Positions 32,875 through 41,947 of a DNA stretch of 64,000 bases are shown in pieces. The position numbers and the translations under genes were made by a program. The DNA comes from an uncultured Rhodospirillales bacterium (lineage in GTDB: Bacteria > Pseudomonadota > Alphaproteobacteria > Acetobacterales > Acetobacteraceae), in the NCBI GenBank assembly GCA_903928895.1, contig CAIYSR010000043.1:1-64000 (forward strand), given 5' to 3'. The first letter of the stretch is position 1, and every line of letters begins with the position of its first letter. The notes beneath the pieces were generated by a model. That model had not been told where the DNA came from and ran no database searches. It saw only the letters and a list, made by a program, of their open reading frames with translations.

Positions 32875-33582
32875 TCATTCGTAGAGCGCCTTGAGCATGT
32901 CGGGCCGGAGCACGACGATGTGGCTGTCCACCAGATCGATGCTGCCGGCTTCGCGCCAGACGCGGAGCTGTTTGTTGATGCTTTCGCGGGTGCTGGCGAC
33001 GAGGTTGCTGAGGTCGCGCTGGGAGAGTTTCATGCCGATGCGGGTGCCGCCGCCTTCGAGCGGCGTGCCGTAATCGGCGGCCAGCTTGACCAGCAGGCGG
33101 GCGAGGCGGGCGGGGAGGTCGAAGAGGGCGATTTCCTCGAGCGCCCCGGAGGTGCGGCGCAGGCGGTCGCACAGGACGACGAGCAGGCGCTCCATCAGCG
33201 ATTCGTGGCGGAACAGGAAGGGCAGGAAGTCGCGGCGTTCGACCACGATCACGGTGGTGTCCTCGGCGGCAACGACGTCGGAGCTGCGCGGCTTGCCGTC
33301 GAGCACGGCGATTTCGCCGACGATTTCGCCGGGGCCGATCACGTTGAGGATGACCTCCTTGCCCTCGAGCGAGACGTTGATGGCGCGCAGGCGGCCGGCG
33401 AGGACGGCCATCATCGAGGTGCCAGGCTCGCCCTTGGAGAAGACCGTGCTGCCGCGAGGGAAGCGGCGCTCGACGGCGAAGGCGAGGATTTCGTCGATTT
33501 CCTCGGGGCGCATCGAGCGGAAGAAGGCGCTGCTGAGCAGGGCCTCGCGCTTGATGCTGGCATCGATGCGGGGCGCGCGCAT
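32875..33582 (-). CDS. Crp/Fnr family transcription regulator
   Basis: DNA-binding regulator of 235 residues. A cyclic-nucleotide-binding fold (about 22-140; GEPGTSMMAVLAGRLRA, GPGEIVGEIAVLDGKPRSSDVVA) is followed by a dimer helix and a winged helix-turn-helix near 185-220 (MKLSQRDLSNLVASTRESINKQLRVW). The phosphate-binding cassette resembles that of cAMP binders (GEIAVLDGKPRSSD). No cysteine cluster of the FNR iron-sulfur type is present. It begins three bases after the M28 peptidase gene, so the two are one operon. Targets are unknown. Confidence 0.9.
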   Translation of the reverse strand: MRAPRIDASIKREALLSSAFFRSMRPEEIDEILAFAVERRFPRGSTVFSKGEPGTSMMAVLAGRLRAINVSLEGKEVILNVIGPGEIVGEIAVLDGKPRSSDVVAAEDTTVIVVERRDFLPFLFRHESLMERLLVVLCDRLRRTSGALEEIALFDLPARLARLLVKLAADYGTPLEGGGTRIGMKLSQRDLSNLVASTRESINKQLRVWREAGSIDLVDSHIVVLRPDMLKALYE

Positions 33583-33585
33583 GGT

Positions 33586-35325
33586 CTATCCCGCCGCGCG
33601 CTCGACGACGCGGCAGGCCGCCTCGATGGCGGCGATGAAGCGATTCTGGCCGCGCATGAGTTCGACGCCGGCGACGCGACGGAGGTGGGGGTCCGTCATG
33701 TCGGCGAGATCGGCGGCGACGGCCAGGGTGGGGAGCGGCTGCACGGTGAAGGCCGGGTCGTGCCGGAAGCGGGGCTGGTTGGTGTAGTTGATCGGCACCA
33801 GGATGCGGGCGAGTTCGTGGATCGCGGTGTTGCGGGCGGGGATGGGGGCGGAGTCGAGTTTGGCCAGGGCCGATTTCAGGCGGGTGACGGCGGCGCGGCT
33901 GGGGGAGAGGTCGGCCAGCGCGCCGGCGGCTTTCTGGTAGGTGTCGATGGTGGTCAGGAATTCGTCGGCGGTGACGGACCAGTCGAAGGGGAGGATTTCG
34001 GCGTTGACGACGCGAAGGGTGGAGAGGAGGTAGATCTTCATGTCGGTCAGCAGGTTCTGCGGATCGGCGATCTCCAGCGTGTCGTTCTCGGTGTGCCAGG
34101 CGATGTTGGCGCCGCAGCCGGAGACGTCATAGTAGCCTTTTTCGTGGCGCAGGGCCTCGGGCATGGTCGAGGACAGCATGAAGAAGCTGGGCAGGCCGAT
34201 ATTGTTGAAGCTGTAGTCGCCGGCCTGGGGCGGGCGCATGGTGGCGATGACGGCGTCGGGGACGATGTCGCGGATGGCGTCGGCGGCGAGGTGGGCGCTT
34301 TCGGAGAAGGCGCGGGTGTCGTGGTAGCTGGTGGCCCAGCGGCAGCCGGGGCTGTCGCAGTTGATTTGCGCGATGCAGTTGCGATCGAGATCGAGGGCGA
34401 AGGCGTCGGTGAACCAGGTGGAGCCGGCGTAGCGGCCGGTGGAGTGGCCGGGCCACCAGGCGATTTTGACCGAGCGTTTCAGGCTTTTGCGGTTTTTCCA
34501 GAAGACGCGGGCCAGTTCCATCAGCGTGGCGTCGCCGGTGGCGTTGTCGCCGACGCCGACTTCCCATGAGTCGTAGTGGCCGTGGACGAGGGCGAATTTC
34601 TCGGGCTCGTCGGTGCCCTGGATGGTGACGACCGGGACTTTCTGGACGAACCAGCCTTCGAGCAGGTCGGTTTTGATGGTGCATTCGCCGCCGGCGGCGG
34701 CCAGCGCGATGAGTTTCTGGCCGTTGGGGTTGTTGACGGCGATGACGGGGATTTTCGGTTTGCGGCCCATGTCCTGCAGGTCGGGGCTGCCCCAGATCGT
34801 GGTGCAGGTGCCCCAGTGGATGTCGATGCCGGGGTTGACGGCGATGAGGCCGATGCCGCCCCATTCCTCGATCAGCGAGGTCAGCGCCGGGTTGCCGAAG
34901 CCCTGCATGACGACGATTTTGCCACCGACCAGTTTCTTGACCTCCTCGACCGAGGCGATGGAGCCGCCGAAGAGGGTCTTGATGTCGCGGTTGTAGCTGC
35001 GCAGGGCCTTCGGATTGGCTTTGAGGCTGACGAGCTTGCCGGTGACGCCGTGGGGCGAGGGGAGCGAGGAGGAGGGCGGCTTGGCGCGGTATTCGACGTT
35101 TTCGGCCGTCACCGAGGCGGATAGCGGGATGGAGAGGTAGATTTCGGGGGCGTGGACATCGACGGGGACGCCGGCTTCGCGCAGGCGGGCGGCGATGACA
35201 TCGGCGGCCTTGTTGACGTCGTCCGGCATCCAGCGGTGCATCGTGGCGAAGGTTTCGACCAGGGCCCAGGGGAGGTCGAGGGTGACATCGTCGAGCAGGC
35301 GCTGTTCGGCGGCGGTGATGGTCAT
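33586..35325 (-). CDS. M28 family metallopeptidase with PA-like insertion
   Basis: Putative aminopeptidase or carboxypeptidase of 579 residues. The zinc-binding core lies around VHGHYDSWEVGVGDNATGDATLMELARVFWK (His and Asp ligands), with WWPGHSTGRYAGSTWF and NIAWHTENDTLEI further on supplying other expected ligands. The region before it (about 90-230) resembles a protease-associated domain (VGGKIVVMQGFGNPALTSLIEEWGGIGLI). No signal peptide is visible, so it may be cytoplasmic. ATG 35325 with GAGGGGAAA upstream is preferred over an upstream in-frame start. It is cotranscribed with the Crp-like regulator. Confidence 0.87.
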   Translation of the reverse strand: MTITAAEQRLLDDVTLDLPWALVETFATMHRWMPDDVNKAADVIAARLREAGVPVDVHAPEIYLSIPLSASVTAENVEYRAKPPSSSLPSPHGVTGKLVSLKANPKALRSYNRDIKTLFGGSIASVEEVKKLVGGKIVVMQGFGNPALTSLIEEWGGIGLIAVNPGIDIHWGTCTTIWGSPDLQDMGRKPKIPVIAVNNPNGQKLIALAAAGGECTIKTDLLEGWFVQKVPVVTIQGTDEPEKFALVHGHYDSWEVGVGDNATGDATLMELARVFWKNRKSLKRSVKIAWWPGHSTGRYAGSTWFTDAFALDLDRNCIAQINCDSPGCRWATSYHDTRAFSESAHLAADAIRDIVPDAVIATMRPPQAGDYSFNNIGLPSFFMLSSTMPEALRHEKGYYDVSGCGANIAWHTENDTLEIADPQNLLTDMKIYLLSTLRVVNAEILPFDWSVTADEFLTTIDTYQKAAGALADLSPSRAAVTRLKSALAKLDSAPIPARNTAIHELARILVPINYTNQPRFRHDPAFTVQPLPTLAVAADLADMTDPHLRRVAGVELMRGQNRFIAAIEAACRVVERAAG

Positions 35326-35454
35326 GGTATTTCCCCTCGGAGTCGGCGGCGGGGATGGCACCATTGTTGGGGGCGGGTGGCAAGGCTGGTGTTGGGGGGG
35401 ATTCCGTTGTTGTTTCGTATATGGAATAATTTAGGCGTGCGTGGGCGGCTCGGG

Positions 35455-36036
35455 TTAGCGGGCTTTTGAAAAGATGGGGTGGTTGGGGGTGAGGCGTGTC
35501 CCGCCCAAACCGTCATCCTTGCGCGCAGCATCACCCCACCCTCGGTCTGGTTCGGAGCCCGAGCCCGCAAGCGGGCGAGGGAGAAATGGACTTTTGGCGG
35601 GTTTGGGGTTCGGGGGTGGGGGGTCGCCGGGCATTTGGATGCCGAGGGATTTGGCGAGGGGGCGGAGGATGCTGGCGGCGCGGGGGACTTCGGTGAGGAA
35701 GGCGACGCATTCGGGGGTAGCGAGGAAGTGCTGGAGCTGGCTCGCGTGGCCGCGAAAATTGTAGTGGTCGACGTTGCGGATGAGCCAGGCTCGGCCGGTG
35801 GGGAGGCGGGGGTTGGATCGGGTTCGGGCGGGGCGTGGCGCGCGCTGGCGCTGCCTGGGCAGGGTGCTGTTGCGCCAGTGGGTGACGAGTTTTTCGAAGC
35901 GCTGGATGGTGCGGTTGAGGTGGAAGTAGATGCGCGCGAGGAAGGCGTCGCGGTGGGGTTCTTTGCGCGCGACGATGCCGATGACGGCCAGGAGGCCTTT
36001 GAGGATGGTTCGGAAGGGGGTGGCGAGATCGGTCAT
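35455..36036 (-). CDS. Conserved hypothetical protein
   Basis: Basic protein of 193 residues with no signal peptide. The central part (RLPTGRAWLIRNVDHYNFRGHASQLQHFLATPECVAFLTEVPRAASILRPLAKSLGI) resembles a segment I know from uncharacterised alphaproteobacterial proteins: a conserved GRAWLIR, then a helical repeat ending in ILRPLxxxLGI. The last 40 residues are low in complexity and look like run-through into intergenic sequence. Upstream of the ATG the minus strand is AT-rich (TTATTAAATAAAA), a likely promoter. It is divergent from the glycosyltransferase-methyltransferase gene. Function unknown. Confidence 0.65.
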   Translation of the reverse strand: MTDLATPFRTILKGLLAVIGIVARKEPHRDAFLARIYFHLNRTIQRFEKLVTHWRNSTLPRQRQRAPRPARTRSNPRLPTGRAWLIRNVDHYNFRGHASQLQHFLATPECVAFLTEVPRAASILRPLAKSLGIQMPGDPPPPNPKPAKSPFLPRPLAGSGSEPDRGWGDAARKDDGLGGTRLTPNHPIFSKAR

Positions 36037-36153
36037 ATGAGTTTTATTTAATAACTAACCCATGGTCGTGTCAAGGGAAAATCGGGGCGATCGGGATGGC
36101 ATCGGCGGCCGATCTGCTGCACCATCCCTCATCCTCCTGGCCGGCACCGGATC

Positions 36154-37656
36154 ATGGCCCGTTTTCATATCTGCCAGATCGAAATCAACCCGGATTTCGC
36201 GGCCTACGACGAGACCGTCGCGGCCCTCGCCGGGGCCCTGGCCGATCTCGGCCATGACTGCACGATCGGCACGAACCTGGTCGCCGCCGGCGCCGTCAAC
36301 ATTCTCGCCGGGGCGACAGTTTTCGCCGCCCGCCACCATGCTTTGAGCGAACGGCTCGGCGCCCGGCCGTACATCGTCTATCAGCTTGAGCAGCTCCACG
36401 CCGAGCACGGTCTGCTGCCCGCGTTTCCCGAATACCGCCGCCTGCTCGAAGGCGCCGCGGCGATCTGGGACTATGCGCCCAGCAGCACCGGCTATCTGCG
36501 GGCCGCCGGGTTCGCCAACATCCATCACGTTCCGCCGGGCCACCACGGCAGCCTGGAGACCGTCCGCCCTGCGCTCGGGCGCGATTTCGATGTCCTGTTC
36601 TTCGGCTCGCCCCATCCCAGGCGAGAGCGCATCGTCGCCGCCATCCGGGCCGAGGGCATTCAGGTGCTGGCGTTGCAGCATGCGTTCGGCCGGCTGCGCG
36701 ACCGGCTCATCGCCCGCGCCCGCGTTGTGCTCAACATGCACGCCTGGGACGATCTCGCGATCCTGGAGACCGTCCGCCTCTCCCACCTCGTCGCCAACCG
36801 CGCCTTCGTCGTCTCGGAAAGCGCCGATCACGACCCCTATGACGGCGGCGTCGCCTATGGCGGCGCCGAGGACCTGCCGGGCCTCTGCCGCGACTGGCTC
36901 GCCCGGCCGCAGGCCGCCCGCGACGCCATGGCCGAACGTGCCTACGAGGCCCTGCGCCGCGTCCCGCTCGCCGCGAGCCTTGCCGCAGCCATCGCCGCTA
37001 CCCCGGTTGCCGCCCTTGTCGCGCCCTCATCGCTCGTCCCCGACTTCACCCCCGAACCCGCCTACGCCGCGCTGCTGCGCCTGATCCCGGCTGACGCGAG
37101 CGCCATTCTCGACATCGGCTGTGCCTGGGGCGGCCTCGGCGCCCGGCTCAAAGCGCGCCAACCCTGCCACGTCACCGGGCTCGAAGCGCACCCCCAGGCC
37201 GCCGCCCATGCGGCAAGCCTGCTCGACCGCGTGATCGAGGCGCCGTTCGCACCGCTGCCGGCGGACCTGGCGGAGGCGGGCTTCGACTGCATCCTGCTGA
37301 TTGAGACGCTTGAATATGTGGCCGATCTCGAAGCCTTGCTGCGCGATGTCGAAACCCGGCTGGCGGCCGGGGGCAGCCTGATCGTGCGGGTCCATAATCT
37401 CGGGTATTGGCGGGTGATCGAGGGGCTCGCAGCCGGGGCCTGGGATGGCGCAAGGCATGGCCGCCTGGGCCAGACAAGACTGCGTTTTTTCACCTGGTCG
37501 TCGCTGGTTCAGGCGCTCAACGCCGCCGGCTTCATCGTCACGGCGAGCGAAACGGCGCGCGGCGAGGCCCCGCCGCATGGCTTTGTCGGGCTCGCGCGCG
37601 GGCCGGGGAACACGCTGGACGCCGAGGCGTTTACGGTGGTGTGCCGGAGATTGTAG
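36154..37656 (+). CDS. Two-domain protein: glycosyltransferase-like N-terminus fused to SAM methyltransferase
   Basis: Protein of 500 residues. The first 280 or so look like a glycosyltransferase of the CgeB/spore-coat type (HICQIEINPDFAAYDETV..., FDVLFFGSPHPRRERIVAAIRAEGIQVLAL, RARVVLNMHAWDDLAILETVRLSHLVANRAFVVSE). Residues about 300-480 are a class I methyltransferase with SAM motif I AILDIGCAWGGLGARL (approximately 313-328), ESIVL-like CILLIETLEYV and a hydrophobic tail. It could build and methylate a surface sugar. It stands alone, divergent from a hypothetical gene. The domain calls rest on motif pattern and order. Confidence 0.75.
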   Translation: MARFHICQIEINPDFAAYDETVAALAGALADLGHDCTIGTNLVAAGAVNILAGATVFAARHHALSERLGARPYIVYQLEQLHAEHGLLPAFPEYRRLLEGAAAIWDYAPSSTGYLRAAGFANIHHVPPGHHGSLETVRPALGRDFDVLFFGSPHPRRERIVAAIRAEGIQVLALQHAFGRLRDRLIARARVVLNMHAWDDLAILETVRLSHLVANRAFVVSESADHDPYDGGVAYGGAEDLPGLCRDWLARPQAARDAMAERAYEALRRVPLAASLAAAIAATPVAALVAPSSLVPDFTPEPAYAALLRLIPADASAILDIGCAWGGLGARLKARQPCHVTGLEAHPQAAAHAASLLDRVIEAPFAPLPADLAEAGFDCILLIETLEYVADLEALLRDVETRLAAGGSLIVRVHNLGYWRVIEGLAAGAWDGARHGRLGQTRLRFFTWSSLVQALNAAGFIVTASETARGEAPPHGFVGLARGPGNTLDAEAFTVVCRRL

Positions 37657-38192
37657 CCGCGCCCGGGGCGGATGGGCGACTTGGGTGTTGGCTGGGGGCG
37701 GCGAAGGGGGCAGGGCAATCGGGTGAACCTCCCGTTCTGTCCGGCGGCAATGGAAAGCAGCAAGCAAGGAAGAAGATTGACCACAGAGGCAAGGAGTCAG
37801 GGAGAAGCAAGCGGCGGGGTATGTCTTCTCCGGGCCTCCCTGCCTCCGTGGTCAATCTTCCTGCTTTCGTTGGGTCCATCGACGCTCGGACCACCCGAGA
37901 GGCGTGCGGACCGCAAGGAGTGTCCTTCACCCGATTGCCCTGGGGAACAGCGGGGTTTGCGTATGTCGGATGCTGCCGGCGGGTCGAAACGCCCCCCTCA
38001 CCCCGACCTTGCTGCGCTTCGCAGTCCAAGCCCCCCTGTGAAGAACGGGTCGAGAGGGGGAATATTCGGCGATGCGCGCCAATGGGCCAAATGCGATCAC
38101 CCTGGTTCAATGGGGTTTTTGCATCGACCGAATGAGAGTATTGTCGTGGCAATGAGATCGGTAGTCATCAAAAAAAAGCTTTGGGAGGAATT
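37657..38192. other. Non-coding stretch with nested inverted repeats
   Basis: No convincing gene lies in these 536 bases. The stretch holds an outer perfect 17-bp inverted repeat (37711-37727 with 37926-37942) and an inner imperfect one (about 37769-37797 with 37838-37866) containing the ACCACAGAGG/CCTCCGTGGT core. The last 150 bases before the acyl-CoA ligase are less GC-rich and probably hold its promoter. Open frames here are short and read as low-complexity sequence. Confidence 0.6.
37711..37942. repeat. Nested inverted-repeat element
   Basis: Outer arms CAGGGCAATCGGGTGAA (37711-37727) and its exact reverse complement (37926-37942) enclose an inner pair of about 29 bases each (37769-37797 and 37838-37866) that match at roughly five in six positions. 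Total length is 232 bases with no coding capacity. The terminal arms suggest a miniature element, but no target duplication was identified. Confidence 0.65.
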
Positions 38193-39761
38193 GTGGAACT
38201 TGATCAGGTGGGTGCCACGTTCGGCGCAGTGCTGCGGGCGCGGGCGGAAAATCAGCCCCAAGCCGTGGCGATGGTGCTTGACGATCGCGTCACCGACTAT
38301 GCAACGTTCGACCGCCATGCCTCCCAAGTGGCCAACGGGCTTATCGGAATCGGCGCCGGGCGCGGCCAGCGGGTGGCATGGCTGGGCAAGAATTCCGATC
38401 TCTATTTCGAACTGCTGCTCGGCGCAGCGCGGGCCGGCGTGGTCACCATCCCGTTGAACTGGCGTCTGGCGCCGGCGGAGATCGCCACCATCCTCGCCGA
38501 TGCCGATATCGCCGCGCTGTTCGTGGGCCCGGGTTTTGGGCCGATGGTGCCGCTGCTCGGCTTGCCGGACGGAGTGCCCTGCGTTTCCATCGACGGGGCC
38601 GCACCGGCGCTGCCCGACTTCATCGTCTGGCGCGATGGCCAGTCGGCGGAGGCGCCGGCCAGCCTTGCCGGGCCGGACGACACCGTGCTGATGATGTATA
38701 CCTCGGGTACCACCGGGGTGGCGAAGGGGGTCGAGCTGAGCCATGCCAACATGGCCACGATGTTGGCATCGGGGAGCCAGCGCGGGGCGCTTGCCGTGGG
38801 GCCTGAGGACCGGATGATGGTCTGCATGCCGGTGTCCCATGTCGCGGGCACGGACAGCGGTCTCGTCGGCCTGAGCAATGGCGCCACCGTCATCGTCATG
38901 GCCGAGTTCGATCCGCCGCGGCTGGTCGAACTGATACCGCGGCACCGGATCACCTGGATGATGCTGGTGCCGGCCGCCATCCGGCTGCTGGTGCAGCATC
39001 CGGCGGCGGCGCAGGCCGATTTCGGCACGCTGCGCACGCTGGTCTATGGGGCCTCGCCGATTGCCGAGGCGTTGATCGAGCAGGCGCGGGCGGCCTGCCC
39101 GAATGCCGGATTGTGGCAGGCCTATGGCCTGACCGAGGTGTCCGGCGGAGGCACATTGCTTGACCCCGCCTCGCATGATCCGGCCTTGGGCAAGCTGCGC
39201 TCCTGTGGCAAGCCCTATCCCGGCTTCGCGTTGCGGATCGTGGATCTCGATGGCGCCGAGGTGCCGGGAGGCACGGTCGGCGAGATCGTGCTGCGGGCGG
39301 GGGCGGTGATGAAGGGCTACTGGCGCAATCCCGCGGCGACGGGGGCGGCGTTCTTCCCCGGGGGCTGGCTGCGCACCGGCGATGCCGGCTGGATGGATGG
39401 GGATGGCTATGTCTATATCCACGACCGGGTGAAGGACATGATCGTCAGCGGCGGCGAGAACGTTTATCCGGCCGAGGTGGAGAACGCGCTGTATGGCCAT
39501 CCCGCGATTGCCGATGTCGCGGTGATCGGGGTGCCGGACGCGAAATGGGGCGAGACGGTGAAGGCGCTGGTGGTGCTCAAGCCGGGAGCGGAGGCGGACG
39601 AGGCGGAGATCGTCGCCTATGCAAGGGCGCGCATCGCCGGGTTCAAGGTGCCGCGCTCGGTGGAGTTCATCGAGGCGCTGCCCCGCAATGCCGCCGGCAA
39701 AATCCTGCGGCGGACGCTGCGGGAGCCCTATTGGCAGGGGCATCAGCGGCGGGTGGGGTGA
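38193..39761 (+). CDS. Acyl-CoA ligase (AMP-binding enzyme)
   Basis: Adenylate-forming ligase of 522 residues that activates a fatty or aromatic acid as acyl-AMP and then acyl-CoA. The P-loop-like motif is MMYTSGTTGVAKGVELSH, the A5 motif is LWQAYGLTEVSGGG, the hinge region has YVYIHDRVKDMIVSGGENVYPAEVE, and the catalytic lysine is in LPRNAAGKILRRTLRE at the C-terminus. The start is GTG 38193 with GGGAGG seven bases upstream; the frame is open to a TTG at 38181. It is monocistronic as far as visible. Chain-length or aromatic specificity cannot be told. Confidence 0.92.
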   Translation: MELDQVGATFGAVLRARAENQPQAVAMVLDDRVTDYATFDRHASQVANGLIGIGAGRGQRVAWLGKNSDLYFELLLGAARAGVVTIPLNWRLAPAEIATILADADIAALFVGPGFGPMVPLLGLPDGVPCVSIDGAAPALPDFIVWRDGQSAEAPASLAGPDDTVLMMYTSGTTGVAKGVELSHANMATMLASGSQRGALAVGPEDRMMVCMPVSHVAGTDSGLVGLSNGATVIVMAEFDPPRLVELIPRHRITWMMLVPAAIRLLVQHPAAAQADFGTLRTLVYGASPIAEALIEQARAACPNAGLWQAYGLTEVSGGGTLLDPASHDPALGKLRSCGKPYPGFALRIVDLDGAEVPGGTVGEIVLRAGAVMKGYWRNPAATGAAFFPGGWLRTGDAGWMDGDGYVYIHDRVKDMIVSGGENVYPAEVENALYGHPAIADVAVIGVPDAKWGETVKALVVLKPGAEADEAEIVAYARARIAGFKVPRSVEFIEALPRNAAGKILRRTLREPYWQGHQRRVG

Positions 39762-40152
39762 TGCGTGTCGCTGCGCTCGCGCATCCTACGGCGGACGCGG
39801 GCGACGGCGCCGGGCGGTGGTGGGGCGCCCAAGCGCGCCCCACCCTACGACGGCGGAGGGGAGGTGCTGAAGGGTTCGAAGGTTTTTGCTTCTTTTTTCA
39901 AAAATGAAGCGCCTTTGCGCCTGCCTCTTGAACCGCCTGAATATTCCCTCTTCGATGCCGGACGACAACAGAAGTGGGCATGGCGCTGCTGGTCGATCAC
40001 GTCACGGGTCATTGGAGAGACGACGCACTCAAGGGACCGCTCGACTTGCTCCCAGCGTGGATCAACTGGTAGCGTCGCGCAGGAGCAGCGACATCGGCGG
40101 GGGCTCGCGCAGTGTGTGTCGAGAGGGAAATGTTCGTCTCCGGAGGCCCGAT
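39762..40152. other. Intergenic region with T-rich repeat, upstream of the peptide transporter operon
   Basis: This holds a single-arm T-rich repeat (39867-39912) inside a roughly 98-base segment (39860-39957) that recurs almost intact at 41819-41917. A 30-codon open frame at 39980-40072 was considered and not accepted as a gene. The promoter of the operon that starts at 40153 should lie here, but no clear -35/-10 pair was seen. Confidence 0.5.
39860..39957 (+). repeat. 98-base direct repeat with T-rich hairpin (copy 3), upstream of binding protein 1
   Basis: It shares the layout GGAGGTGCTGAA, T-rich GCTTC...GAAGCGC hairpin, CTTGAACCGCC and ATTCCCTCTTC with 41819-41917. The hairpin here is slightly decayed (CAAAAATGAAGC). 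The two copies flank the first binding-protein gene, so recombination or duplication in this operon is possible. Confidence 0.75.
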
Positions 40153-41760
40153 ATGACGAACGCCTCAGTCACGAGTCGGACAGCCACCATGAAACGTCGC
40201 ATGTTCCTGCGGTTTGCGGCTTCCGGCAGTCTGGCCGCCCCGGCAATCGGCCGGGCCCAGGCGCGGACAATTTTGAAATTCGTGCCCCAGGCCGACCTCA
40301 CGGTGCTCGACCCGGTCTTCGCTCCCGCGGTGGTCACCCGCAACCACGCCTATATGGTTTTCGATCAATTGTTTGCGCTGGACGACAGCTATCGGGCGCA
40401 GCCGCAAATGCTCGAAGGCCATGTCGTTGAAAACGACGGACTGACCTGGAAACTCACGTTGCGCGAAGGGCTGCGCTTTCACGACGATACGCCCGTGCTG
40501 GCGCGTGACGCCGCGGCCAGTATCGAGCGCTGGGCGCCGCGCGATTCTTTCGGTCAGACGTTGCGCGCGGCCACAGAGGAAGTGTCTGCCCCGTCCGATC
40601 GGGTGGTGCAGATTCGTCTCAAGAAACCGTTCCCGATGCTGCCGTTCGCGCTGGCGCGCGGTGCCTTGGTCATGCCGGAGCGGCTGGCGCGGACACCGGG
40701 GACGGTGCAGGTCACCGAGATGACCGGAAGCGGTCCGTTCCGCTTCCTGGCGGCGGAGCGCGTCTCCGGCGCGCGCGTGGCGTATGAGAGGTGGCCTGGA
40801 TACGTCCCTCGCAGCGGCGGCACGGCCAGTTTTGCGGCCGGACCGAAGATTGCCTATGTCGATCGCGTCGAATGGCACACGATCCCGGATGGAGCGACCG
40901 CGGCGGCGGCGCTGCAGGCCGGCGAAGTGGACTGGCTGAATGAGCCGGCAGCGGATTTGCTGTCGATGCTCGGCCGGCACCGGGACATCACCGTCGAGGT
41001 CAAGGACAAAGGCGGGATCGTTGGCATGATCCGCTTCAATCACCTCAATCCGCCGTTCGACAACCCCGCGATACGCCAAGCGCTGTTGGGCGGCATCGTG
41101 CAGTCCGACTTCATGATCGCCGCAATCGGAGACGATCGGACCCTGTGGCGGGACCAGTGCGGTTTCCTCCCCCCGAACAGCCCATTCGCCTCCGACACGG
41201 GGATGGAGGCCATCACCGTCAAGCCGGATCTTGGCCGGGTGAAGGCGGCGCTTGCGGCCGCGGGGTATCGGGGGGCGCGGGTTGTGTTGCTGGCGCCGAC
41301 CGACATTCCGGCGCTGCGCGCGATGGGCGAGGTCGCGGCCGACATGTTCCGCCGGGTTGGCCTGGAGGTGGAGTACCCTGCCCTCGACTGGGGAACGGTT
41401 TTGCAGCGCATCGCCAATCGCGAAGCCGTCGAGAAGGGCGGCTGGAACGCATGCGCGCTGACGGTGCCGGGCCAGCTTGCGGCGAATCCTGCCACGCATT
41501 CCTACATGCGGGGACTTGGCAAGGCTGGTCCGGCGTTCGGCTGGCCGGAGTCCCGCGCGTATGAGGAGCTGTTTTCCCGTTTCATGGACACGCCGGACGA
41601 GGCTGGCCAACAGACCATCGCACGACAGATGCAGGCCGAGGCGTTCCGCAATGTCCCCTATCTGCCAACGGGCCTGTGGTTCCAGCCGTATGCCTTCCGC
41701 AGGAACATCACGGGAATCCTCAACGGTTTTCCGCTGTTCCACAATGTGAAGAAGGGCTGA
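40153..41760 (+). CDS. ABC transporter substrate-binding protein, family 5 (peptide type)
   Basis: Periplasmic binding protein of 535 residues, class C (DppA/OppA-like). The N-terminal KRRMFLRFAASGSLAAPAIGRAQA resembles a Tat signal (twin Arg plus FLRF), reached after a 12-residue leader. Domain order is normal: opening strand ILKFVPQADLTVLDPV, WKLTLREGLRFHDDTPV, SGPFRFL, then the C-terminal lobe with GEVAADMFRRVGLEVEY and AYEELFSRFMDTPD. The start at 40153 has CGGAGG at good spacing; ATG 40189 is an alternative. It begins the transporter-hydantoinase operon and is the in-window control for the permuted paralogue downstream. Confidence 0.92.
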   Translation: MTNASVTSRTATMKRRMFLRFAASGSLAAPAIGRAQARTILKFVPQADLTVLDPVFAPAVVTRNHAYMVFDQLFALDDSYRAQPQMLEGHVVENDGLTWKLTLREGLRFHDDTPVLARDAAASIERWAPRDSFGQTLRAATEEVSAPSDRVVQIRLKKPFPMLPFALARGALVMPERLARTPGTVQVTEMTGSGPFRFLAAERVSGARVAYERWPGYVPRSGGTASFAAGPKIAYVDRVEWHTIPDGATAAAALQAGEVDWLNEPAADLLSMLGRHRDITVEVKDKGGIVGMIRFNHLNPPFDNPAIRQALLGGIVQSDFMIAAIGDDRTLWRDQCGFLPPNSPFASDTGMEAITVKPDLGRVKAALAAAGYRGARVVLLAPTDIPALRAMGEVAADMFRRVGLEVEYPALDWGTVLQRIANREAVEKGGWNACALTVPGQLAANPATHSYMRGLGKAGPAFGWPESRAYEELFSRFMDTPDEAGQQTIARQMQAEAFRNVPYLPTGLWFQPYAFRRNITGILNGFPLFHNVKKG

Positions 41761-41818
41761 GCGCGCGCGCATCCTGAGCCTTCGCGGGTCACGGTGCCGG
41801 GGGGACGGTGGGCGGGGT

Positions 41819-41917
41819 GGAGGTGCTGAAAGGATTGAAGTTTTTTGCTTCTTTTTTTCAAAAAAGAAGCGCTTGCCTGACTACCCCTTGAACCGCCCGG
41901 GTATTCCCTCTTCTATG
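41819..41917 (+). repeat. 98-base direct repeat with T-rich hairpin (copy 4), upstream of binding protein 2
   Basis: Near-copy of 39860-39957, with an intact hairpin (TTTTTTGCTTC, T7, C, A6, GAAGCGCTTGCC at about 41839-41877). It ends 30 bases before the start of the second binding-protein gene. The hairpin could attenuate read-through between the two binding-protein genes. Confidence 0.78.
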
Positions 41918-41947
41918 GCGGCAACACGAAATCCAGGGGGTATTCCG

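Noticed and set aside
37672-38457. 261-codon plus-strand open frame over the intergenic region into the acyl-CoA ligase
   Set aside because: It crosses the nested inverted repeats and then runs out of frame through the ligase; no codon pattern or motif supports it.
39980-40072. Thirty-codon open frame starting MALLVDHVTGHWRDD and ending INW before TAG
   Set aside because: It looks protein-like and might be a scrap of an amidohydrolase-type gene, but it is too short, lacks a ribosome-binding site and has no continuation in other frames, so I do not list it as a gene.
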